Assembly (NCBI GenBank): GCA_965206125.1
Contig: CBDBIN010000046.1
Location: forward strand, 1,116,001 to 1,180,000
DNA from: CAXWPM01 sp965206125
GTDB taxonomy: Bacteria; Acidobacteriota; Terriglobia; 20CM-2-55-15
DNA: 64,000 nt
Direction of reading: 5' to 3'
The position numbers and the translations under genes are program-made. The stretch's first letter is position 1. Each line of letters begins with the position of its first letter. The notes below the pieces were generated by a model, which was not told where the DNA came from, did no database searches, and saw only the letters and a list, made by a program, of their open reading frames with translations. Below, piece after piece: positions 52,242-62,246 of this stretch.

Positions 52242-53024
52242 ATGTCTGATGACAACAGGGGGCGGTTCGTCTGGTACGAACTGCTGACAACGGACTCGGA
52301 CGCGGCAAGAGACTTCTACACGAAGGTTGTCGGCTGGGGCACGACGATCTGGAAGAACGATGCCAACGACTACGTGATGTGGACCGTCGGGGAGCAACCG
52401 ATCGGCGGCGTCATGAAGCTGCCCGAAGAGGCTCTGGCCCAGGGCGCCCGGCCGCTGTGGCTACCCTACGTCCAGGTTCCCGACGTTGATGCGAGCAACG
52501 ACCAGGCCGTCGGGTTGGGAGCCAAATCCCTGGTTGCTCCAACCGACATCCCGACCATAGGACGCTTCGCGATGCTAGCCGACCCCCAGGGGGCCACTTT
52601 CGCGATCTTCAAGCCCGAGGGAGATACGCCAGGCCCTGACGGCCCGACGAAACCCGGACAATTTTCATGGCATGAGCTAGCGACGACCGACTACGAAGCT
52701 GCGCTGGGGTTCTACTCAGAATTGTTCGGGTGGACGAAGGTCGAATCGATGGACATGGGGGAGGCCGGCATCTATCAGGTGTATGGACGCGGGGGGGGGG
52801 CGCCCCTCGGTGGCATGTTCAACAAGAGACCGGAAATGCCGGGACCGCCGATGTGGATGCTCTATGTGAACGTGCCGAGCGTCGACGCGCTCGCCGACAC
52901 GATCAAGGAAAGCGGGGGACAAATACTGGTAGGTCCGATGGAAGTGCCCGGAGGCGACCGGATCATCCAGCTCTTGGATCCACAGGGAGCGGCCTTCGCC
53001 GTATACTCCCCGAAACCGGCATAG
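52242..53024 (+). CDS. Two-domain VOC (glyoxalase-like) protein
   Basis: 260 residues with two VOC units: FVWYELLTTDSDAARDFYTKVVGW and FSWHELATTDYEAALGFYSELFGW open each, and each ends with AMLADPQGATFAIFKP or IQLLDPQGAAFAVYSP. Metal ligands (Glu/His) are in the usual positions. Extradiol-type or glyoxalase activity is unknown; relatives include antibiotic-binding and lyase proteins. A run of ten G (52791-52800) encodes Gly-Gly-Gly in a loop of the second unit. A hairpin terminator follows. Confidence 0.9.
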   Translation: MSDDNRGRFVWYELLTTDSDAARDFYTKVVGWGTTIWKNDANDYVMWTVGEQPIGGVMKLPEEALAQGARPLWLPYVQVPDVDASNDQAVGLGAKSLVAPTDIPTIGRFAMLADPQGATFAIFKPEGDTPGPDGPTKPGQFSWHELATTDYEAALGFYSELFGWTKVESMDMGEAGIYQVYGRGGGAPLGGMFNKRPEMPGPPMWMLYVNVPSVDALADTIKESGGQILVGPMEVPGGDRIIQLLDPQGAAFAVYSPKPA

Positions 53025-53029
53025 CCGCC

Positions 53030-53060
53030 TGTGGCCCGGGTCCACAAGACCCGGGCCACA
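53030..53060 (+). terminator. Hairpin terminator after the VOC gene
   Basis: TGTGGCCCGGGTC (53030-53042) pairs perfectly with its complement (53048-53060), loop of five. No T-run follows. Confidence 0.6.
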
Positions 53061-53187
53061 TCCATACCTGCCCGTCTCCCACCTGTATCACCAGTTAACA
53101 CCTGTAAAAACGGAACCACCGGACATCAAAACCCAAACCTGGCCGCCAAAACGATACATGGCTACAACAAGAGGGAGAAAAATCAAG

Positions 53188-54177
53188 ATGATTTCCAGGC
53201 TGGCACGAAGCATTTCGGCACTCGTGGCAATTGCCGCCCTCGCGGTACCGGCGGGTGCGGACGACAAGAAGAATTCCGATCTCGAGAATATCGGCAACCG
53301 TAACATCAACAAGGGCAGCATCAACTTCACGTCGATCGAAGAGGAGATGCAGTTGGGCAGGGGGCTGGCGGCCGACATCGAGCGCGATACCAGGCTAGTC
53401 ACCGATCCGGTGATCACCGAATACGTCAATCGGATCGGGCAGAACCTGGTGCGCAACTCAGATGCCGAGGTTCCCTTTACGATCAAGGTCATCGACTCCA
53501 CCGAGATCAATGCCTTCGCTCTTCCCGGTGGCTACCTCTATGTCAACACAGGTCTGATTCTTGCCGCGGCCGAGGAAGCGGAGTTGGCCGGAGTCCTCGC
53601 CCACGAGATCGCACATGTGACGGCACGCCACGGAACGGAGAGTCAGGCGAAATCGCAAATCATCAACCTGGCGTCCATCCCCCTGATCTTCCTCGGAGGG
53701 GTTCCGGGGCTGGCGGCGCGTCAAGTCGCAGAATTCGCGATACCGATGACCTTCCTGAAGTTTTCACGCGGGGCTGAAGAGGAAGCCGACTACCTCGGCA
53801 CACAGTATATGTACCGGACCGGCTACGATCCGGCCGCGATGATCACGATGTTCGAAAAACTGCAGGCGCAGCAGAAGTCCTCACCTGGCAAGGTCTCGGG
53901 ACTGTTCTCGAGCCATCCGGCGACGGCGAGTCGGATAGAAAAGACGAAAGAAACGATCGTGACGCTGCTTCCGGAACGTGACGAGTATGCGTTGACGACG
54001 TCGGAATTCGATCGGATCAAAGACCGGCTCACCGTGGCGGAAAACCACATCCCCGCACGTGATGACGATCGACCAAGCCTCCGCCGGAGAACACGGCGAC
54101 CGGACGTTGCGGGCGAGCAACCGGCCGAAGACGATCGCCCCGTCCTGCGGCGCGGAGACGGATCGAACGACTTCTAG
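53188..54177 (+). CDS. Secreted M48 family metalloprotease
   Basis: 329 residues from ATG 53188 (GAGGGAG upstream; an ATG at 53158 gives a basic extension and has no ribosome site). A signal peptide (ISALVAIAALAVPAGA) precedes the zinc motif HEIAH (His139, Glu140, His143), with EEEADYLG near residue 199 supplying the third ligand. INAFALPGGYLYVNTGLI is the BepA/YcaL-like element before the catalytic helix. The C-terminal 60 residues are charged and probably disordered. The enzyme would act in the periplasm on envelope proteins. Confidence 0.93.
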   Translation: MISRLARSISALVAIAALAVPAGADDKKNSDLENIGNRNINKGSINFTSIEEEMQLGRGLAADIERDTRLVTDPVITEYVNRIGQNLVRNSDAEVPFTIKVIDSTEINAFALPGGYLYVNTGLILAAAEEAELAGVLAHEIAHVTARHGTESQAKSQIINLASIPLIFLGGVPGLAARQVAEFAIPMTFLKFSRGAEEEADYLGTQYMYRTGYDPAAMITMFEKLQAQQKSSPGKVSGLFSSHPATASRIEKTKETIVTLLPERDEYALTTSEFDRIKDRLTVAENHIPARDDDRPSLRRRTRRPDVAGEQPAEDDRPVLRRGDGSNDF

Positions 54178-54662
54178 CGCGAGGTTCCAACGTGGGGGGG
54201 GCTGGTCGAAGGGTAGTCAGTCAGCCCTCCATCCCCTCCTGACAGTTCCGGGTACCAGCCCCGCAGCCTCCATTTCCAGCGCCGGCTCCGCGTAAGACAC
54301 CAGTCGAATATCTTCTTAGTGCGTCAGCATCAAGTCGTCCTCGGCGAGGTGTTTCGGACCCCATCTCCCCCAACCCAGACGCGGCAACTTCAAAGGCGAT
54401 CGCTTGGACCAAACGACCTCGGCATGTTAAACTAGACCGTTAAGTTTTAAAGATTGAACGTTTTCGGCTGGTTCCGCACGGTCAAGAACCGATCCACACG
54501 GAGCGATCACCAGCCCGACTTACACGGGATCCGCAAGCCCGCTCAGGGTCCGGCCACCTCCGGGGGCACTGTGGGACATTTGGGCAGGAAACCCGAATCG
54601 CTACACGACCCGAACGGATTTCGTTTATCATAGCGGCCGCCGGCCGGCCCTACTCTGAAAGG
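54178..54662. other. Intergenic region, no gene seen
   Basis: About 485 bases between the M48 protease and the KamA-like gene. A locally AT-rich stretch lies around 54425-54462 and a possible -10 (TATCAT, 54626-54631) stands ahead of the KamA gene, without a clear -35. No other feature is supported. Confidence 0.5.
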
Positions 54663-56051
54663 ATGCCTATGAAAGATCGGAATGTGAAGCCCATTAAGTA
54701 CCGCGCCTACACCAACAGGAACATCGACCAGATTCCACAGTTCAAGTCCCTGACCTCAGAGCAACGCGCAGCTATTGCCGCAGTGTCAAGAGTGCTTCCA
54801 TTCCGGGTCAACAACTACGTCGTCGAAGAGCTGATCGACTGGAACAACATCCCGATCGACCCGATGTTCCAGCTGACTTTTCCTCAGGAAGGCATGCTGA
54901 CAGAAGACGACTTCGAGCACATCCATGGGCTGATCGAACGCGAGGCTCCCGCGAACGAGATCGATCAGGCCGTGCAGGACATTCGCCTGGGCATGAATCC
55001 GCACCCCGCGGGACAGATGGATTTGAACGTTCCCCTGGTCGACGGCCATCCCCAGGCCGGAGTGCAGCACAAGTACCGAGAGACGGTGCTTTTCTTCCCC
55101 AGCCAGGGTCAGACCTGCCACGCCTACTGCACGTACTGCTTTCGGTGGGCGCAGTTCGTCGGCATGGACGAACTGAAGTTCGCCACCAACGAGAGCGGCA
55201 GCCTGGTGCGATACCTCCACAAGCACCCTGAGGTGCGCGACGTGATCTTCACCGGCGGCGATCCGATGATCATGCGGACCGGCGTACTTCGTCGCTACAT
55301 CAAACCGCTGCTAAAGATCGAAACACTCAGGAGCATTCGCATCGGGACCAAGGCGCTGGCCTGGTGGCCTTACCGATTCACCAGCGACGCCGACGCCGAC
55401 GATCTTCTCCGGTTGTGCGAGGAAGTGATCGCTGCAGGCAAACACTTGGCGTTCATGGCCCATTACAGCCTCCCGCGGGAGCTCGGAACACCAGTGTCAC
55501 AAGCCGCGGTCCGGCGCGTCCAGAGTACCGGCGCGACCATCCGGGCCCAAGCGCCTGTCATACGGAACGTTAACGACAACGCCGACCTCTGGGCCGCCAT
55601 GTGGCAGAAGCAGGTCGATCTGGGAATCATCCCCTACTACATGTTTGTCGAGCGGGATACGGGGCCGAAGCAGTACTTTGATGTGCCGCTACACCGGGCA
55701 TTCGAGATCTTCACGCGCGCGGTGCGACAGGTGTCGGGTCTGGGCCGGACCGTTCGAGGGCCGTCCATGTCGTGCACCCCCGGAAAGGTCTTGATCGACG
55801 GCGTTACCGAGATCGAAGGACAGAAGGTGTTCGTCCTCAAGTTCATCCAGGGTCGGGATCCGCACTGGACGAACCGAGTGTTTTTTGCCAAGTTCGACGA
55901 GACGGCATCCTGGATCGACGACCTGAAGCCGGCGTTCGGCCAGGAGTTCTTTTTCGACGAGTCCCAGACCGACTGGCGGTGGAAGCACTTCACCGTTTAT
56001 CCGGGGGCCAAAGGAAAGGCAGCGAAGGCGGGCGGTGACTGGAGGCCGTGA
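54663..56051 (+). CDS. KamA-like radical SAM aminomutase family protein
   Basis: 462 residues. The radical SAM motif is CHAYCTYCFRW (Cys152, Cys156, Cys159), preceded by the family hallmark RETVLFFPSQGQT. IFTGGDPMIMR and IRIGTKALAWWPYR follow. The PLP-binding Lys region, usually PGGGGK in lysine 2,3-aminomutase, is here SCTPGKVLIDG, so the PLP site is atypical. The enzyme probably uses S-adenosylmethionine radicals, but a different amino acid or a PLP-independent reaction is possible. ATG at 54663 or 54669 both fit. A terminator follows. Confidence 0.85.
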   Translation: MPMKDRNVKPIKYRAYTNRNIDQIPQFKSLTSEQRAAIAAVSRVLPFRVNNYVVEELIDWNNIPIDPMFQLTFPQEGMLTEDDFEHIHGLIEREAPANEIDQAVQDIRLGMNPHPAGQMDLNVPLVDGHPQAGVQHKYRETVLFFPSQGQTCHAYCTYCFRWAQFVGMDELKFATNESGSLVRYLHKHPEVRDVIFTGGDPMIMRTGVLRRYIKPLLKIETLRSIRIGTKALAWWPYRFTSDADADDLLRLCEEVIAAGKHLAFMAHYSLPRELGTPVSQAAVRRVQSTGATIRAQAPVIRNVNDNADLWAAMWQKQVDLGIIPYYMFVERDTGPKQYFDVPLHRAFEIFTRAVRQVSGLGRTVRGPSMSCTPGKVLIDGVTEIEGQKVFVLKFIQGRDPHWTNRVFFAKFDETASWIDDLKPAFGQEFFFDESQTDWRWKHFTVYPGAKGKAAKAGGDWRP

Positions 56052-56082
56052 CAGCGTCCGCCAGAAGAGGATAAGGAATGCG

Positions 56083-56117
56083 AAAGGGCCGGCGTGCCTC
56101 GCACCGGCCCTTTTTTT
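56083..56117. terminator. Strong rho-independent terminator, shared
   Basis: AAAGGGCCGG (56083-56092) pairs with CCGGCCCTTT (56104-56113) and continues into a run of T to 56117. It lies between the KamA-like gene and the convergent permease gene. Confidence 0.9.
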
Positions 56118-56150
56118 CGTTTGGTCCCCCGCCGAGAAGCGGCAGCCGAG

Positions 56151-58574
56151 TCACTCGAGGTGCAAGGCCGTCAGCGGATCGATCTCGGTCGCCCGGCGCG
56201 CCGGCAGGTAGCACGCGAGGAAGGCCGTCAGAAGCAGGAGCCCCGTGATCCCCCCTAAGGTCACCGGGTCAGCGGAACCAACCCCGAACAACTGGCTTGA
56301 GAGAAAACGGGTCAATGCCAACACACCAGCCAGTCCGATCCCGACTCCGATTCCCGCGAGCCCCATGCCGCGAGCAATCACGAGCTTGAAGATGTCTCCC
56401 GGCTCGGCTCCCATCGCAACTCGGATGCCGATCTCTCTGATCCGCCGCCTCACCGAGAACGAGATAACGCCGTAGATGCCGACCGCCGAAAGAAGCAGCG
56501 CGCCCACGGCGAAGCTCCCCAACAACAGTGCGGAAAAACGCGGAGTGGCGATCGAGTCCGACAGGACATCGTCCAGGTACCGGACGTCGTAGACGGGGAG
56601 TTCGGGATCCATCGAACGGACGACCTCTCGTACGGGGTTCACCAGGTCCACCCCCGCGTCGACTCGGATCGCATACACAAGCGGCAATGGCCACGGCACC
56701 TGGACGATCGGAACGTACGCGTTCGTCGTGACACCCCCGGCCAGCGTTTCATGCTTGACGTCGGACACGACGCCGACGACCTCACGGTATTCGCTGTTGA
56801 ATCCCAGGTTGATCCGTCTGCCGATAGGGTTTTCGCCCGGAAAGTACCTGGCAGCAACCGCCCGGTCGATGATCGCGGTCGGGTTGCCTTCGGCGACATC
56901 GCGCGCATCGAAGCTTCTTCCCGCGACCAATTGCATCCCCATCGCCCGAAAGTAACCCGAGCTGACGAGCGTGAAGTTGACGATCGCCTCTTCACCCGGA
57001 CCCGGTAGCGGCGTGCCTGCGATATGCAACGAAGTGCCCTGGCGGTCGTCGGCCAGCGGGATGGAATCGGCGAATCCCGCCGACCGAACGACCTGCAGCG
57101 CGCTGAGTCGGTCGAGCAACGCCTGACCGAACTGAACACGCTGGTATCGTTCGCCGTACCGTTCTTCCGGTAGCGAAAGCCTGAAGGTCATCGTGTCCTG
57201 GGAACTGAACCCGGGGTCGATAGCACGCAGATTCAGGAAGCTCTGGAACAGAAGGCCCGCGACCGCGAGCAGCACGAGCGACAGCGCGACCTCACCGACA
57301 ACGAGGGCGCTCTGCAGCCGGTTCGAGCCGGCCTCGGAGGAATCCCGGCCACGTAGCCACACAAACAGGTTCGGGCTGGACATTCTCACGGCAGGCACGA
57401 GACCGAAAACCAGCCCGGTCGCAACAGATATCCCGAGGGCCACCACCGCAATCCGGAGATCGACCGACACTTCATCGAGCCTGGGGATGTTTGCCGGGCT
57501 AATGGCAACGAGCAGATCCACCCCGAAGTATGCGATCAGGAACCCGAGGATCCCGCCACCGAGGGAAAGCAGCAGGTTCTCGGTCACCAACTGGCGTGCC
57601 AACCGCACACGGCCAGCGCCCAGCGCCGCGCGCGTCGCGATCTCCTTCTGCCGGCTCAGCTCTCGGGCCAGAATCAGGTTGGCGACGTTGGTGCATGCGA
57701 TCAACAACACGAACCCGACCGCTGCCAGCAATAGCAGAAGGCTCGAACGCACGTCGCCTGTGATCTGGACGTCGAGCGGAACGAGCCGAACTTCCCAGAA
57801 CCGGTTCGTGTCCGGATACTGCTCGGCGAGCCCGTTGGCCAGCCGTACCATCTCGCCCTCGGCCTGTACGAGCGAAAATCGCGGCGTCAGCCGGCCGATC
57901 ACGCGCATGAAATGGGCACCGCGGCCCTGGTTCGGAGTGATATCAAGGGGGGCCCACAGCTCGGCATTCACGGAAGGAGCGGTTCCCTCGAACGCCATTG
58001 GCGGTGGGTAGTGGAACCCGGGGGGCATGACGCCAACGACAGTGTGATCGGCTCCATCGATCCGAACCGAAGTGCCCAAGACGTCAGTGGCCGCGCCGAA
58101 TCGGCGCTTCCAAAGGCCGTCGCTCAAGACCACGACACGGTTCTCGCCGCTGACTTCTTCTGCGGGCAGGAAGCCGCGGCCCAGCGCCGGGACGACACCG
58201 AGCAGCTCAAATGTTCCAGAGGATACCCGGGCGCCCTCGAGTCGTTCGGGCACACCTTCGTCGACGAGCGTGAAATCGACCGTATAGAATCCGACGACAT
58301 CCTCGAACACGGTGTTCTGGTCCCGCCAGTCCTGGTAATTCGGTGGCGCCACCGCCATCAGGCCGCCGCGTTCGACGTTGGCTTCCCAGACGGCCACCAA
58401 ACGGTCGGGATCCTCAAATGGCAGAGGTTTCAACAAGACGCCGTCGATCAGGCTGAAGATGACGGTGTTCGCCCCGATTCCCAACGCCAGCGTCAACAGG
58501 GCGGCCGCAGTAAACCCTCTGTGCTTGGTCAGAACGCGAATACCGTATCGAATGTCTTGGAGTAGTGGATTCAT
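56151..58574 (-). CDS. ADOP family ABC transporter permease, third copy
   Basis: 807 residues. It lacks the N-terminal prefix of the other two and begins directly with LQDIRYGIRVLTKHRGFTAAALLTLALGIGANTVIFS. Two MacB-like periplasmic cores and two sets of FtsX helices follow (LLLLLAAVGFVLLIACTNVANLILA, the second VVGEVALSLVLLAVAGLLF). No PadR or ATPase gene is adjacent. The N-terminal MNPLLQDIRYGIR is the usual start of the shorter ADOP type. Substrate unknown. Confidence 0.9.
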   Translation of the reverse strand: MNPLLQDIRYGIRVLTKHRGFTAAALLTLALGIGANTVIFSLIDGVLLKPLPFEDPDRLVAVWEANVERGGLMAVAPPNYQDWRDQNTVFEDVVGFYTVDFTLVDEGVPERLEGARVSSGTFELLGVVPALGRGFLPAEEVSGENRVVVLSDGLWKRRFGAATDVLGTSVRIDGADHTVVGVMPPGFHYPPPMAFEGTAPSVNAELWAPLDITPNQGRGAHFMRVIGRLTPRFSLVQAEGEMVRLANGLAEQYPDTNRFWEVRLVPLDVQITGDVRSSLLLLLAAVGFVLLIACTNVANLILARELSRQKEIATRAALGAGRVRLARQLVTENLLLSLGGGILGFLIAYFGVDLLVAISPANIPRLDEVSVDLRIAVVALGISVATGLVFGLVPAVRMSSPNLFVWLRGRDSSEAGSNRLQSALVVGEVALSLVLLAVAGLLFQSFLNLRAIDPGFSSQDTMTFRLSLPEERYGERYQRVQFGQALLDRLSALQVVRSAGFADSIPLADDRQGTSLHIAGTPLPGPGEEAIVNFTLVSSGYFRAMGMQLVAGRSFDARDVAEGNPTAIIDRAVAARYFPGENPIGRRINLGFNSEYREVVGVVSDVKHETLAGGVTTNAYVPIVQVPWPLPLVYAIRVDAGVDLVNPVREVVRSMDPELPVYDVRYLDDVLSDSIATPRFSALLLGSFAVGALLLSAVGIYGVISFSVRRRIREIGIRVAMGAEPGDIFKLVIARGMGLAGIGVGIGLAGVLALTRFLSSQLFGVGSADPVTLGGITGLLLLTAFLACYLPARRATEIDPLTALHLE

Positions 58575-58693
58575 GATCGCTAGTACGACTCCTCGGTTCG
58601 TGTTCCTCCTGCCAGTACTACCGGAAACGTGGGGAATGGTTACGGACCGCGTTTGGCTTCAACCTTTTGTGGCCGCAGAGGGTCTAACGTACT

Positions 58694-59248
58694 ATGCTCA
58701 AGCTGATGAGAAAGCGATCGAGATGGCTACCACTCGTTGCGATCCTGGCGGTCCTCCCAGTCGATCTTGGTGCGGGGCCGAGCCCGACGGCCCAGTGCCT
58801 CGGACGCCCCGGAGCCATCCTCCGCGAGGCCGAGCGCAACAGGGCCGACTACGAACGGGCCGCACGCCGCCGCTACCACAACGACATGGAAAAGATGTCC
58901 GAGCTCATTGAAGAGCTTCTGGCGCTACGGTCACCCTTCGACGACGAAGCCCTGAACATGGTGCGCAAGAACACGGAAGAGTTGGAAAAGCGGATCGAGG
59001 AAGTCATCGACTATATCGGGCTCGGTGAAGAGACCGAGGGCACCCGGTTGCGGCGGCATCCCTTCGAGGTTTCCGAAGACACGATCAGCGAGCTGGTCCG
59101 ACTCACCAGACGAGCCCAGGCCCAGGTCCGAATCCTTACCTCCGACCCCGGGATCCTGGATCTCGACCTCCTGAGCGATTCCGTCGCAGATCTGAAGGCC
59201 GCAGATCAGTACAGTCGTCTGCTGCGAGAGGCGGTCCCAGAACGTTAG
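58694..59248 (+). CDS. Secreted coiled-coil protein of unknown function
   Basis: 184 residues from ATG 58694, with an internal ATG at 58706 (MRKRSRWLPLVAILAVLPVD) also possible. A signal peptide is followed by a mostly helical protein with charged heptads (EAERNRADYERAARRRYHNDMEKMSELIEELL) and a second helix pair. No family is recognised. A possible TACTAT -10 lies immediately upstream. It precedes the TonB receptor gene but is separated by 140 bases with a repeat. Confidence 0.65.
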   Translation: MLKLMRKRSRWLPLVAILAVLPVDLGAGPSPTAQCLGRPGAILREAERNRADYERAARRRYHNDMEKMSELIEELLALRSPFDDEALNMVRKNTEELEKRIEEVIDYIGLGEETEGTRLRRHPFEVSEDTISELVRLTRRAQAQVRILTSDPGILDLDLLSDSVADLKAADQYSRLLREAVPER

Positions 59249-59289
59249 CCGTCTGCCCCAGAGCAGGCCACATCCGACACCTCGCAACA

Positions 59290-59306
59290 ACAACCGGTGA
59301 GAAAAG
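59290..59306. repeat. Dispersed repeat CAACCGGTGAGAAAAGC
   Basis: An exact 17-base match to 28502-28518, in a gene-free stretch. Flanking bases are also similar (ACAACCGGTGAGAAAAGC then a G-rich tail). Confidence 0.6.
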
Positions 59307-59388
59307 CAGGTCGAGACTCTCGGTTCGACCCTCCGATGAGCGCGCGCCCACTCGCGAAAGAAACCGTTTGGAGTAAAATAGGCCGTTC

Positions 59389-62157
59389 ATGTTCGCTGTC
59401 TTCCTAGCCTTGTTCGCCGGCCTGACCGTACACGTGGAGCAGACGGTGGAGAATCTGACCCTGGTCATCGTCGATGGTTCCGGCAGCATCATCCAGGAAT
59501 TGCCCGCGCCCGAGGCGGGCACTTACGTGTTCGAGCTCGCGGATGGCACGTACTCGGTCCGCGCAATGGTCGATAACCGGATAGTCGGCTCGATTCCCGG
59601 GATCGCCGTTCCCGCAGTCGATTCGGTTGACATCACACTCGATCCCGAAGCCCTCGGCGCCGCAGACAACACAACCGAGGTGTCCGGAGCCCGACGAAAC
59701 CAGAACATTCAGGTCAACCTCGTCGACAACCAGGCGCTGAACGAGGCCCTGGGAAGGCAAGGCGCGCAGGTCAGTCCCGTCACCGAGTTTTCGGCCGCAC
59801 GCGGCAACTTTGCCGCGGAGCTCGGGGGGATCGGCCGCGACCCACAGGTCATACGAGCCGATCGACGAGGCGTCCTACGCGGAGAGGTCTACGAAACCCA
59901 CAACAACCACACGCTCAACGCGCGGACTTTCTTCCAGGTGGGACAGGTACAGGCCTCGCGCCGGAACCAGTACGGTTTCCGCCTCGGTGGACCCCTGGGC
60001 TCGGACAAACTCTCGTTCGTCCTGACTGGGGAGGAGACCCGAGAATCCGGTTTCGTTAACGGCAACGTCCTGGTCCCTCTCCTTTCGGAGCGTACCGCAT
60101 TGGCCGAGGACCCCGAGATCCGGGCGCTCGTTCAAAGTTGGCTCGACGTGTTTCCCGCAGAAGGACCCAACCGGCCGGGGATCGCGGCCAACCTGCTCAA
60201 CACGAATGCAACTCAGAAGATCCGCAGCAGCGGCGGGTCTGTCCGCGTGGACTGGGAGCCTGGGGACACCCGGCGCGTCTCGGCCCGGTATTCGCTGAAC
60301 GACAACTTCATCGACTCGTTTGAGTTCGTCGTCGGGCAAAACCCGAACCAGCGCCTGAGGCCGCAGACCCTCAACCTGGCATGGGAAGAGTCGCCGACAT
60401 CAACAACTTCGGTACGGCTGGGCGCCAACTATATCCGGGCGAAGATCGATTTGCTGGTTCCCCCTGGCTCGGTAGGTCCCTACGTCAACTTCGGCCGCGA
60501 CTTCGAGGCGCTGGGACCACAGTGGAACATCCCGGTGGACCGGATCACGAACACGTTCCAGTACCTGGCCCAGGGCACGACGATCGGCAGGAGCCACCGA
60601 CTCGACTGGGGCATCGATGTCGTGAGCACACAGATCAACGAACTGGAAGCCGAAGGCCAGCGCGGAGTGATGAGCTTCGGGAACAACTTCGGCCGGTCTT
60701 CGATCGACAATTTCCGCTACGGCACACCGTCTCGATATTCGGTGACCGAGGGGGATCTGTACCGGGGTTTCCGACGCTGGGACATCAACGTGTACCTCAA
60801 CGACCGCATCGCCGTGACGGGGGACGTGGATCTGACACTGGGCCTGCGCTACGAGTACGCCGGCGCACCAAGCGAGGTGAACGGCAGGACGACGTTCGAC
60901 TACGATTCCGATGCCAATAACTTCGCGCCGCGGATTGGCCTTGCGTGGTCGCGCGGATCGACCGTCATCCGCGCCGGCTACGGAATCTCCTACGGGGAAG
61001 TGTTCCCGGCGTCGTTCCGTACGGCGCGTCTGAACCCGCCCGATATCGTTCGTGCCGACGTCCGCTTCGCGGCCCCGGGGGAAGACATCGGCGGGCCTAA
61101 CATTCTGGATCCTCTGAAGGGCTCAGAACCGGTATCTGGAGTAGTCCCGAGGTCGGGGCTCAACCTGCTCGACGCGGATCTGGCCACGCCGTACTCCCAC
61201 CAGTACACGCTGGGACTCGAGCGCGAACTCCCAGCGGGCTTTCGGATGACGTTGGTGTATTCGGGCAGCCGGATGATGAAGCTGTTTCGAATCGTGCGCG
61301 AGAACAGGGCCGAGCGCGTGGAAGGTATCCCGCTGACGACGAGCACGATCAACGACCGGCGTGCGGATCAGCGGTTTTTTTCGATCGCGCGAATGACCAA
61401 CCGCGGGCGCGCATTCTTCGATGCGGGCCAGCTTCGTATCGACAAGGTTTTCAGCCAGGGACTATCGCTGCGAGCGAGCTACACGTTCAGCAAAGCCCTG
61501 GACATCGGTTCCGACTTCTCGAACACGGGGGTCGGGCGGGACGAACGCAGAGCGCAGATCGAAGAATTCGCCGACTCGGACCTCAAGGAGAGCAGCCGGC
61601 ACGATGCGCCGCACGCGTTTACCCTGGCCTATTCCTGGGAGCTCCCGCGATGGCTGGGAGGTGTGACGGTGTCCGGTACGACAATCCTCAAGGACGGTAC
61701 TCCGTTTTCCGTCGAGACAGGCACGGACTCCCCGGCCAGGGTGATCGACGGCCATCGGGTCGGCGGCAATGTGGACGGAGAACGTAGCGACCGGCCTTCG
61801 CTGCTCGACCTGAGTCTCCTGGGTGCGAGCATCGACAACCCAGACACGGCTTTGACGATCCTTCGCAGGGATGCGTTCGACGGGGCTGCGGGTTTCGACG
61901 AGGGACGGGGCAACCTGTCGCGCAATGCGTTCCGGAAGGACGGGACGACCAACTTCAATATTTCAATCTCACGCACCTTCGGACTGGGCCCGGATCAGAC
62001 CCGCACGCTGACCCTGCGGACCGAACTTATCAATGCCTTCAACCATCCCCAGTTCGACCGGCCCAACTCAAATCTTTCCTCGCCAACTTTCGGGCAGATC
62101 ACGAACACCGTGAACGCAGGTCGGATTATGCAGTTCTACCTTCGGTTGAATTTCTAG
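59389..62157 (+). CDS. TonB-dependent receptor-like outer-membrane protein
   Basis: 922 residues. The N-terminal part (about 1-90) resembles a carboxypeptidase-regulatory-like domain (LVIVDGSGSIIQELPAPEAGTYVFELADGTYSVRA). A plug-like region and a long beta-barrel (about 180-922) follow, ending GRIMQFYLRLNF, the usual terminal strand of Oar-like receptors. The signal is weak (MFAVFLALFAGLTV). TAAAAT-type box TAAAAT (59374-59379) lies 9 bases before the ATG, so the message may be nearly leaderless. It probably imports a large ligand; the ligand is unknown. Confidence 0.85.
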   Translation: MFAVFLALFAGLTVHVEQTVENLTLVIVDGSGSIIQELPAPEAGTYVFELADGTYSVRAMVDNRIVGSIPGIAVPAVDSVDITLDPEALGAADNTTEVSGARRNQNIQVNLVDNQALNEALGRQGAQVSPVTEFSAARGNFAAELGGIGRDPQVIRADRRGVLRGEVYETHNNHTLNARTFFQVGQVQASRRNQYGFRLGGPLGSDKLSFVLTGEETRESGFVNGNVLVPLLSERTALAEDPEIRALVQSWLDVFPAEGPNRPGIAANLLNTNATQKIRSSGGSVRVDWEPGDTRRVSARYSLNDNFIDSFEFVVGQNPNQRLRPQTLNLAWEESPTSTTSVRLGANYIRAKIDLLVPPGSVGPYVNFGRDFEALGPQWNIPVDRITNTFQYLAQGTTIGRSHRLDWGIDVVSTQINELEAEGQRGVMSFGNNFGRSSIDNFRYGTPSRYSVTEGDLYRGFRRWDINVYLNDRIAVTGDVDLTLGLRYEYAGAPSEVNGRTTFDYDSDANNFAPRIGLAWSRGSTVIRAGYGISYGEVFPASFRTARLNPPDIVRADVRFAAPGEDIGGPNILDPLKGSEPVSGVVPRSGLNLLDADLATPYSHQYTLGLERELPAGFRMTLVYSGSRMMKLFRIVRENRAERVEGIPLTTSTINDRRADQRFFSIARMTNRGRAFFDAGQLRIDKVFSQGLSLRASYTFSKALDIGSDFSNTGVGRDERRAQIEEFADSDLKESSRHDAPHAFTLAYSWELPRWLGGVTVSGTTILKDGTPFSVETGTDSPARVIDGHRVGGNVDGERSDRPSLLDLSLLGASIDNPDTALTILRRDAFDGAAGFDEGRGNLSRNAFRKDGTTNFNISISRTFGLGPDQTRTLTLRTELINAFNHPQFDRPNSNLSSPTFGQITNTVNAGRIMQFYLRLNF

Positions 62158-62246
62158 CGGCTGCGATCGTCAGGCCTTGCCCTCTCCTACTTCCGGGAAC
62201 AGATCAGTATGATGACCGGTCTACCTATTGCCGAGCAAAAGAGGTC

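Noticed and set aside
54221..54412. 63-codon frame on the minus strand
   Set aside because: Gly/Arg-rich composition, no ribosome site, no domain; considered chance.
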